A stretch of DNA of 64,000 nt from Meghimatium bilineatum (taxonomy: Eukaryota > Mollusca > Gastropoda > Stylommatophora > Philomycidae). Positions 55,270 to 64,000 of the stretch are shown piece after piece. The stretch spans positions 19,613,379 through 19,677,378 of the forward strand of contig CM067317.1 in the NCBI GenBank assembly GCA_034231615.1. Reading direction: 5' to 3'. Each line of letters opens with the position of its first letter. Positions within the stretch are counted from its first letter, which is position 1. The notes under the pieces are model-generated. The model did not search any database. It had not been told where the DNA came from and worked only from the letters and a program-made list of their open reading frames with translations. The position numbers and the translations under genes are program-made.

Positions 55270-55835
55270 ATGGCAGCCACAGCAATGTTGGATATGATTT
55301 GGAAAAGTAAGATAAGTATTACAGAAAAGATCAATCTATTCAGATCGCTAGACATAAGTATACTTTTATACAGATGTGAAATCTGGAAACTCAATGCAGA
55401 CACAGAAAGAAAGATTCAGGCTTTTGAATGCAAGAGCTACAGACGCTGTTAAGAATTAGTTATATTGAACACAAAACAAATATTTTTGTCCGGTAGCAAA
55501 TAAACAAACTTGCATGTTATCTAAAAACCACTTTTAGAAGTGGTGAAATGGCGTAAACTTGTTTGGTTTTACATATTCTTCTTCTTCTTTTTATATAAAG
55601 AGACATGATTCACTTTCAATTATTTTAGAAACAGTTTAGGGTGGAAAGAGAAGAGACATACAAAGTAAATTATGGATTGATAACATCAAGGAATGGTCTG
55701 GGCATGATTTTTTTAAACTCCTCTGAATGGCTGAAGACAGAGGTGCTTGGAGGGCTTAATGTGCTGATGTTTCTAGTTTGGCACTCCCCCACTGCCCTGA
55801 TGGGTAATGGGTCTTATTATTATTATATAACGCCT
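55270..55835 (+). pseudogene. RTE-type LINE, 3' end
   Basis: ATAMLDMIWKSKISITEKIN, LFRSLDISILLYRCEIWKLN, then frameshifts, DNIKEWSGHDF and a TTATTATTA-rich tail at 55814. Same family as 3885. Confidence 0.8.
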
Positions 55836-55839
55836 ATTC

Positions 55840-56140
55840 CTGCCACAAATGTCATTGGACAATTCAGTAATTTTTCTCTGAAAGCATCAGCCAACATAGC
55901 AAATAAAATTATGCTAAATATGGTATATGTTAATAGACATCCTTGTTTAATTCCACTCGAGGCAGGAAAAGTTGCAGATAACTCTCCATCATCCTGAACT
56001 TTGGCTTGCAATCCATGATGCAATCGCTGCATCATCATGATAAGTTTCTGTGGGCATAGAATTTTATCATAATCTTCAACTGATTCTGTCTACTTACTGT
56101 GCAAAGTGCTTTTGTTAAGTCTATGAAAATAACAATGACC
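55840..56140 (-). pseudogene. LINE RT fragment (catalytic region)
   Basis: Minus reads FIDLTKALCT, MQRLHHGLQAKVQDDGELSA, SGIKQGCLLTYTIFSIIL, FAMLADAF. These are RT blocks 3-4 of an RTE/CR1-like LINE; the YADD block is not present. Confidence 0.82.
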
Positions 56141-56468
56141 ACCAAATTAGGAAAAGCTATGAAAAAATATTATTATAATTAAGGGAAAAAAGTTATGTTC
56201 TTAAAACATGTTATTTGTAAATAATGTTAGCAGACATAGTTCAAATATTGTATTGAATAACAGTTGCTGCATAACATAAGCCTTTCTTTAAATACATAAA
56301 AAATTATCAACCAATTAATTGAATTTAGTGTTTTGACAATATGTTTGAATCAGGCTGACTGATTATGTAGGTGGAGAAATTCATAATAATACAAGCTGTC
56401 TAAATATTTGAACATGTAAGTGTGGCTTTCAAGATATAGCTTTTCAAAATGTTCCTTAAATGTTTTAA

Positions 56469-56594
56469 ATGGATTCCTAAATATATGTACTAAAGTCACA
56501 TAATAAAACTGTCATAGGGCCTATATATATATATATATATATGCCCTATGACAGTTTTATCATGTGACTTTAGTACATATATTTATGAATCCAT
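56469..56594. repeat. 52-bp inverted repeat with (TA) loop
   Basis: Arms 56469-56520 and 56543-56594 are reverse complements at 50 of 52 positions (atggattc..catagggc), separated by a 22-base (TA)-rich loop. Confidence 0.93.
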
Positions 56595-56595
56595 A

Positions 56596-56712
<117 letters not shown>

Positions 56713-56734
56713 TGAGTATTAATATATATAACAT

Positions 56735-56905
56735 CAGTCTCAGAAACCTGAGCTCCCGGGTTCAATCCATGGTTGGGATAAGGATTTTTGTCTTTTGGAG
56801 GTGCAATAAAAAATTCTTCCTGTAGGTCTACACATCACTGCGACAGCTATGGAAAAAATGCCTATATTTCCACAGTCAAAAAAGCATCCCTGCACTCCTT
56901 AACAT
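56735..56905 (+). mobile_element. tRNA-derived SINE (SINE-3) fragment
   Basis: B box 'cccgggttcaatccatgg', then 'ttgtcttttggaggtgcaat' and 'cacatcactgcgacagctat'. The A box is lost to the microsatellite side. Confidence 0.65.
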
Positions 56906-57019
56906 GAAAACACACAGTAATGAAAGTTTTTTAATATATGCCATAGTTTAAAGAAGAGCTGCAGATTCATGCAAGTTAGAGCAGCAGGTATTTTTAGACA
57001 CAATAGTAAGTTCATGTAT

Positions 57020-57260
57020 TTTCTCTTTCCTCTGTAGTCATTCTCAAACATCCTGCAGATTAGCAGGATGTAGTCCGGAGAATGAAATGTGTTGTGACAT
57101 GGTTTAGGTCTACAGTTTTGCTTGTGATATTCACACCTTTAGCCCAACATTATCTAGCTTCAATATGGCTTTTGAATCATTGTGACCCTTAATGGGATGA
57201 ACAGCCATTTCCCACATTTTTAGTTGCTTCTTATAATATTTATGGTACATCAGTGTCACT
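57020..57260 (-). mobile_element. Repeat D copy
   Basis: 'gtagtcattctcaaacatcc', 'gcagattagcaggatgtagt', 'ccggagaatgaaatgtgttg', then colinear with 16260-16400. Confidence 0.75.
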
Positions 57261-57544
57261 ATTATAATACACGAGTGGAACATTCTCCTCCCCCCCCCCA
57301 GTTATATAGGCCTATTATTAAAAAGGTTTCTTCACAAGAAATATTTTATTCCATTTATTAATATGATATTTGTTACAATATGTTGATCACAACATCTATA
57401 CAATGACATAGGCCTACATAAAATGAAAAAGTACACTTTCAACTAAAGAAGACTAGTGCAGCACCAATAACAAAAATTATTCCAATATATTTACTTTCAC
57501 TTAGATTTTATATAATCAATATAATAGGCTTACTGGAGAATAAT

Positions 57545-57840
57545 AGAGAGTGCTGTAGCCTAGTTGATATCACTATCAGCAAGTTACAGTGTGCCAGGTT
57601 TGAAATCACATCCGGACAAAGAAACAAAATCTGGTTTGTGATTTCTCGCATGACATGACCACTCCTCCAGTGACTCAGCTGTAAATGAGTACCTGATTCA
57701 TGGGTTAGGGGAGGTAAAGACAGCAAGGAAGGAAACTGGTCCTTCCACCTAAAAGTTGCTGCTGCTTAGTACACGAAGAGGTATTTTTATCCCCTATGCC
57801 AGGTTACTGACATGGGACATACCTTTACTTTAATAGGCCT
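57545..57840 (+). mobile_element. tRNA-derived SINE (SINE-4)
   Basis: Head 'gtgctgtagcctagttgata' and 'ccaggtttgaaatcacatcc' (A and B box positions), body 'tgagtacctgattcatgggt' and 'aaaagttgctgctgcttagt'. Single copy in the window. Confidence 0.65.
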
Positions 57841-58950
57841 ACATAATTTTACTTATTTCAGCAGTATAACATATAATAATTATAAAATATTGACTAATGC
57901 ACACCTCAAATCTGCTCATAACACACCATTTGCACAGCAATGTGCTAGATTATTAATAATCACATCATTAAAAATAATGTAATAAATAATTTTCACTACA
58001 GTTTAGTGGTAAATATGAAGTTAATTATAAAGGTTAATGAATATAGCCTAACTATCAATATAAATAAATAAGAAATAACAATAAAACAAAGAACAAAGAC
58101 AATTTTCAACGTGTCTGTCCTATTGGGACCTTTGTCAAGAAACAAAAACCATTAAGACAACACAACTATTGAAATTTTAGCTCTTATTTGTCTGGTTACT
58201 GCGGCACTTTCCATTTTGTCGGACATCCTCCGATATTTTGGTTATTTATACTACAGTTTAGTACAGATTTAAAAATTAAATACTTTTACCATTTCTTCTG
58301 TGATAGAGCCATCCTTTGTCCTCATTAGCCCTTATTTAATCTATATTTGCGTATTTGTTGTATTCTGGATCAAGGTAAGCGCCATCAAATCTGAAACATG
58401 GTAATGATACAAGTTTTTATGCTCACCTTTTAAAAAACATTTCAATAATGATCTTCAATTCAGAAGAGAAGGTGGATATTTGTACATTATTTGTACAGTA
58501 ATTATCATTGCTTTTTAACTACATATCAAAAATAAAATAATAATATACTACCAGCTATGCAGAAGAATACAAACATTAGCATCTTTAATGAAACCGTTTG
58601 CCAAATTAACTGACTCACTACATGAAACTGATCAGTCAACACAACTATTTACTTATTACTATCAACCTTCAGTTATTGTACTCCAGATAAGCCTACAGAA
58701 AAGTACAGGGCCTATGCATGCTGTTGGTTCATGTGACTCATTGGTTAAACATTTTTCCCTCTAGATGCCCAGTTCTACTAACACTACACTTAACTGCAAA
58801 TTTTCCCAATTTCATCCGATGTAAATCAGTTTCTACAACTAAAAACAGCTTGCTAAACAAATTCAGAGTGCCCTCTATCCATTCTCAATAGGTATATTTA
58901 AGTAAGCCTATCTTCTCTTTCACTTCCATACATGTTCAGTACATTAACTC
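57840..58950. other. Upstream region of HDAC10, mostly unassigned
   Basis: 58190-58260 shares a transposon-tail segment with 39230-39350, and 58385-58420 ('gaaacatggtaatga') resembles 48555. No exon recognised. Confidence 0.4.
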
Positions 58951-58954
58951 TTGT

Positions 58955-59036
58955 GATACCTAGGAGGTTGAACAAGCTACATATACCATCCGCTATTCTT
59001 TGCTTTCCTTTCGGATCTGGCAACATGCAGGCGAAT
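58955..59036 (-). repeat. Repeat D 5' fragment
   Basis: 'gctattctttgctttccttt' and 'cggatctggcaacatgcagg' parallel 16405-16455. It ends at the left end of transposon F copy 2. Confidence 0.6.
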
Positions 59037-59046
59037 ATAGGGTTAA

Positions 59047-59883
59047 CCGGGGCAAGACGGCGCAGATGTTTTTTTAAAAAACTTATGGACTTTTCCAGTA
59101 GCACATGTGACTAAGTGAGGCAGCAATATTCCAATCTCTAATACAATGCAGTTTGATAGATCAGGGACGAGTCAATTTTCAACAATTCAGAAAATATTTT
59201 TTTACTATCTTTGATATATTTTTTTTCAACTTCTGGCACTCTACTTGCTGTTATCATTAATATCATGATTTTTAAAAATGTTTACAAATATAAGTTGTGT
59301 TGTTAAGTTCTTAAGCACATTATCTTGACAGGCTACTTTGTTTTTTCATCAGATTTATGGTAGTTTCTAAAAATGAGATTCAGGGTAACATAGTGCACAT
59401 TTATTGTAGAAAAATGCCGCATTTAAACTACATGAAAAAAATGTTGATTCCATGAGGAAGTTTCTGATGCTAATCTAAAGCTGGGAGATGCCGATATATA
59501 TGGTTATGATGATCATCCAACCTTACAAAGACATTATTAGCTTTAAAACAGAAATTACAAACTATTTTTTACTTTTTCTCAGATTAAAGTTATGCAACTA
59601 GGTCTATCTATTTATTCTATCTATTCATAGCACAGGTTTGCTAGACCTGCTGCAGTGGCAATCTTCCTCAATTTTATAATGGTTTGTGTCCCCTGTTTGA
59701 ATGTGCCATCTTGCCCCATTTTATGGGACAATATAGTGTTTTTACATATGTTCAAAAAATCTCATTATACTGTCAACACATAGCTGTATATTTTCATGCA
59801 CTTATGACAGTTTGGTCTCTCATAGTTAAGTCTAGTTGTCAGAATATGCTAAAACACAAAAAAGTGCACTGTCTTGCCCCAGG
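59047..59883 (+). mobile_element. DNA transposon F copy 2 (non-autonomous, ~840 bp)
   Basis: Inverted ends ccggggcaagacggcgca and (reverse complement of right end) cctggggcaagacagtgca. Inner TTGCCCC repeats. Colinear with 15550-16510 minus its insert. No transposase. Superfamily not assigned. Confidence 0.78.
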
Positions 59884-60320
59884 CTACCATAACTCTCAAA
59901 GAAGAAATAATACACACCTGTTATTCTTTACTAAAATGTTAACTCTTAGTTCGGCCACACACGAGGCATTTCAGCTATTGTAGTCCTGAAGGGCGTTACA
60001 GACCTGACATATTTATTACCCAGCGGTGAATGAAATAATTCGCTTGGATTTCGCTTCTGGTTCAAAGATACCGTTTCTCAATTTTGCTAATTTTATACAG
60101 CAACCAGAGTTTGTGCATTTGCAAGCACAACTCAACATTTTCCATCGTCATATTTGTGTACAAATCCTATTAGGTTGTCATTGTTTTTGACCAGTGCACA
60201 TTCAATATTTATACAGGTAAGACAATTTCGTTATTCTTCATGTTAATTTAGTAGGCCTAATATCATTACTTTACATACAGTGTCAAATTTGTTAGATCAT
60301 CGTTTACCATAAGAATGTGC

Positions 60321-61735
60321 AAAATAAACCTATTATGCCACGATCATACACTAGTTTAGCATGTATATCTAGTTAGATCTCATTTTACTTGTGCAAATAT
60401 GATCGAAATTAGTTACATTGCGCAATTAGATCATGTAAAAGATTCATTCTTTGTGTAGCATTAACGCTACGAACTTGTCTTCATGATAATTTATCAATTC
60501 GTGGTCGGCAAATATTAAGTCCAAAATAAACCTATTATGCCACGATCAAACACTAGTTTAGCATGTATATCTAGTTAGATCTCATTTTACTTGTGCAAAT
60601 ATGATCGAAATTAGTTACATTGCGCAATTAGATCATGTAAAAGATTCATTCTCTGTGTAGCATTAACGCTACGAAAGTGTCTTCATGATAATTTATCAAT
60701 TCGTGGTCGGCAAATATTAAGTCCAAAATAAACCTATTATGCCACGATCAAACACTAGTTTAGCATGTATATCTAGTTAGATCTAATTTTACTTGTGCAA
60801 ATATGATCGAAATTAGTTACATTGCGCAATTAGATCATGTAAAAGATTCATTCTTTGTGTAGCATTAATGCTACAAACGTGTCTTCATGATAATTTGTCC
60901 ATTCGTGGTCGGCAAATATTAAATCCAAAATAAACCTATTATGCCACGATCAAACACTAGTTTAGCATGTATATCTAGTTAGATCTCATTTTACTTGTGC
61001 AAACATGATCGAAATTAGTTACATTGCGCAATTAGATCATGTAAAAGATTCATTCTTTGTGTAGCATTAACGCTACGAACGTGTCTTCATGATAATTTAT
61101 CAATTCGTGGTCGGCAAATATTAAGTCCAAAATAAACCTATTATGCCACGATCAAACACTAGTTTAGCATGTATATCTAGTTAGATCTCATTTTACTTGT
61201 GCAAATATGATCGAAATTAGTTACATTGCGCAATTAGATCATGTAAAAGATTCATTCTCTGTGTAGCATTAACGCTACGAAAGTGTCTTCATGATAATTT
61301 ATCAATTCGTGGTCGGCAAATATTAAGTCCAAAATAAACCTATTATGCCACGATCAAACACTAGTTTAGCATGTATATCTAGTTAGATCTCATTTTACTT
61401 GTGCAAACATGATCGAAATTAGTTACATTGCGCAATTAGATCATGTAAAAGATTCATTCTTTGTGTAGCATTAACGCTACGAACGTGCCTTCATGATAAT
61501 TTTTCAATTCGTGGTCGGCAAATATTAAGTCCAAAATAAACCTATTATGCCACGATCAAACACTAGTTTAGCATGTATATCTAGTTAGATCTCATTTTAC
61601 TTGTGCAAATATGATCGAAATTAGTTACATTGCGCAATTAGATCATGTAAAAGATTCATTCTTTGTGTAGCATTAACGCTACGAACTTGTTCTGTGTGAT
61701 AGTTATCAATCGCGGTTGGATCCCCATAACCGTTT
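60321..61735. repeat. Tandem array, seven ~202-bp units
   Basis: Unit starts (aaaataaacctattatgcc) at 60321, 60522, 60725, 60927, 61129, 61331 and 61533: spacing 201-203. Units are nearly identical; the seventh decays after 61690. Each has a small hairpin gtagcattaacgctac. Confidence 0.97.
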
Positions 61736-62019
61736 GAATAAGTTTGTTGCATGCTACACATACACAGAATAGTAATTTGCTTACTATTATAATAAGTATA
61801 TGTTATGCAGAAATGGTACTAGATGATGTCTACCTGCCAAGTTTCTGGCTTGCCTCCCCTGATTTCACCAAGGGACAATTGAAGGGTTTATCTTATTTCC
61901 CTTGAATTTTCTAATTGCAATTGAATTAACAGTGAAGACACCCACCTCTGGTTTATTGATATCTCTTAAAAACTAAAAGTTCCTCCATTTTCAGGTGTGA
62001 ATAGGTTCAGCAAAGTAAA

Positions 62020-62260
62020 AGTTTACCTTTTCCATGTTATTGTGGCATATTGGGGAATACAGTGTTAGACCCATATTTTTCATTGATCTATGGCATACCT
62101 AAAGATAATTATATGATCAGTATCATGCCACCACCTTTACTTTCCCAGAAAATATGGTATCCATTTCCTTAGGCTGGGTCAACCTAGGAGCTGTTGGTGA
62201 TTTTTATTAATAATAATAATACCAGTTGAACATGTTCTGTACCAACCACCAGAGAAGTTG
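62020..62260 (-). mobile_element. tRNA-derived SINE (SINE-2), reverse
   Basis: 'cattgatctatggcatacct', 'ggtatccatttccttaggct', 'gggtcaacctaggagctgtt', 'ccagttgaacatgttctgta'. Reverse of 27140-27395. Confidence 0.75.
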
Positions 62261-62264
62261 GAGA

Positions 62265-62995
62265 GGATATTTACTATCACCAAGTTCATTCATTGCTTAT
62301 TCTGAGATGCTAGATAGGCCCTAAGTCAATAAAAAATACTGCACTATATCATGAATATAACTATGGCTGATAGGTATAATTGTGACTGTCTATAATTATT
62401 TCAGCTGATAGTAGTTAGACACCAGGACTGTTCAGAAAGCAGTGATCTGCTGGGTGGTATATAGCAATAGCATACTGCTTAGAAAATCACTTCAATCAAA
62501 AAATATTGAATTGATTGCTATATGTCAGGAATAGAATAAGAATTTATATACATACTAGTTACAGGGCCTACCATTTTAGTTAATAGCATGTTTTCGCAAA
62601 TACTAAAATAGCCTAGGTAGATAAACTAATATGATAATCTTATAGTAAGTTATATGGCCATGTCTATTTACTATTAGAATTTGTTACTATTATTTATTAT
62701 ATTAGAATTTATGACTTGTCTTACTAAATAAACTTAAACTACATTCACTCTTGCCATAATTTAAATTTTATTAATATTATTATAACAGTAGGCTTTCTTT
62801 GCGAAATAGTTTTCATGTTTAATCTTGAAATAATGATTTGTCACAACTCAATTCAATTATTATTCATTATATTCAGTATTCACTTAATTTTTACTATGAT
62901 GAACATTTTTATGTAGGAAGCTAAATATTTTGTATACAGTTATACACAATTAACACATAGTAGCTAATATTAACATGTTAAACAGGCCTTGATAT
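62265..62995. other. Unassigned AT-rich sequence
   Basis: No frame, repeat or RNA gene recognised. Confidence 0.4.
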
Positions 62996-62999
62996 TAAG

Positions 63000-63060
63000 A
63001 GAGATCTCTGGTGTCTGTCATATGCACCGTATTCGGTAAAGGAATATAGCGGGTAGATAG
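63000..63060 (+). repeat. LINE 3' end fragment
   Basis: 'gagagatctctggtgtctgt' and 'catatgcaccgtattcggta' match the end of the LINE at 27480-27915. Confidence 0.6.
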
Positions 63061-63112
63061 ATAGGTGTTAACAGGGTTTTGAGCGGGTAGATAGATAGGT
63101 GTTAACAGGATT
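63048..63112. repeat. Short tandem duplication (~35 bp, 2 copies)
   Basis: gcgggtagatagataggtgt + taacagg occurs twice, directly after the LINE 3' end. Confidence 0.85.
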
Positions 63113-63129
63113 TTTGAGGCACGGTGGCT

Positions 63130-63880
63130 TCATGGCGATGGGGCGTGGGCATTCTTAATTAAATTAACTAACTTACTAAGTATTGCAAGTTTAGCAGCTT
63201 CGTTTTAATTGTACACATCGGAATTAGGACTATATAGGTAGACTGAAGCTCCTTTTAACAAACACGCCACATATTTTTTTTTACAAAAATTAAACTAAAT
63301 AACATTTCTACCTCGCAAACATAATATACCGCCTATAAGTCAACACAGACACTGTGTATCTTCTCACTGCGACAAATTAAAAACATGAACTTTGACCTCG
63401 CAAAATAAAAAGAAGATTGGTGCAAATTGGCTATTTTCAAGTAAATCAAATCATAATTGTCCTGTTTAGTTTTATTGTATGTTTTTTGTTTTTTTTCTTA
63501 AAAATATATTTTTATTAATAGGCTAGGTAAGTGTTTAGTAACCTTTTTACATCATTTTGCATTACTAAATCAAATCATGTGACACTTAGTTTAGTAAACA
63601 TAACAGACATCATATCCAAATTATGTTTACGAAATTTGACAATCATCACAGACGATGTTTGAATTGCATAGCTCTTTTGATCTTTTGGTATCAGCATCAC
63701 AGTTCATATACAACTATCGTCAAGAGATTGGCATATCAGGCAAGTAAAATTATAATTTATTATTATATCATATCTATTTGCTAAACCCTATGTTGCCTTT
63801 CAGAGTCGGGGGTAGAAGAGTTTTCTGGAGATGGCCTTTGGACTCGTGTTAGTTAGAAATCACAGCTAGCCAGGTCAGGT
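63130..63880. other. Unassigned AT-rich sequence
   Basis: No gene recognised. It may include distant HDAC10 5' sequence, but no exon could be supported. Confidence 0.35.
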
Positions 63881-63884
63881 TTTC

Positions 63885-64000
63885 CTGATACAACACTGGA
63901 ATCGAGCAAGAGTTAGGCAGAGAAACAAGTGGGTGAGTAACATCACAAGATGGACAGGTTACAGTCTTGCAAAGTGCACCAACAAAACAAGAGATGGGAT
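63885..64000 (+). pseudogene. LINE RT C-terminus, cut by window edge
   Basis: SNITRWTGYSLAKCTNKTRD; same family as 16835-17175. Continues beyond the window. Confidence 0.7.

Noticed and set aside
60321..61735. CRISPR-like array
   Set aside because: Whole 202-bp units repeat without distinct spacers, and the DNA is plainly animal nuclear.

Overview
The window is animal nuclear DNA. It is AT-rich, has large introns and is dense in dispersed repeats. The one host gene I can support is a histone deacetylase 10 (HDAC10) orthologue on the minus strand. I reconstructed 20 coding exons between 55110 and 5659, about 49.5 kb and 2,123 coding bases (roughly 707 residues). Splice phases are consistent at every junction. 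The exons give an N-terminal deacetylase domain with all zinc ligands and the catalytic Tyr, followed by a degenerate second domain, which is the layout of vertebrate HDAC10. The first coding exon with the start Met lies upstream (above 55110) and was not found. The organism is probably an invertebrate. The mix of RTE/CR1-like LINEs, I-group LINEs with RNase H, Penelope-like elements and tRNA-derived SINEs suits a mollusc or another lophotrochozoan, but that placement is inference.

Layout. 1-3780: two I-group LINEs on the minus strand, joined (3' part of 'LINE A' fused into 'LINE B'). 3.8-5.6 kb: RTE-type LINE tail and Penelope-like debris downstream of HDAC10. 5.6-55.1 kb: HDAC10, whose introns hold nearly all the other features. 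These include a near-intact LINE A (32394-35650) inside a LINE B remnant, a mariner (21702-23044) inside another LINE B remnant, a TTAA-flanked MITE, a hAT-like MITE, many LINE 3' ends, several SINE families and an ~815-bp palindrome (43888-44702). 55.1-64 kb: HDAC10 upstream region with LINE fragments, a 52-bp-arm hairpin beside a long (TA)n run, a non-autonomous DNA transposon with GGGGCAAGAC ends, and a seven-copy ~202-bp tandem array (60321-61735).

Names such as LINE A, LINE B, SINE-1, repeat D, E, F and G are local labels used to link copies within this window. They are not database family names. Family calls rest on reading translated motifs by eye; edges of degraded repeats are approximate (tens of bases), while exon edges are given to the base.
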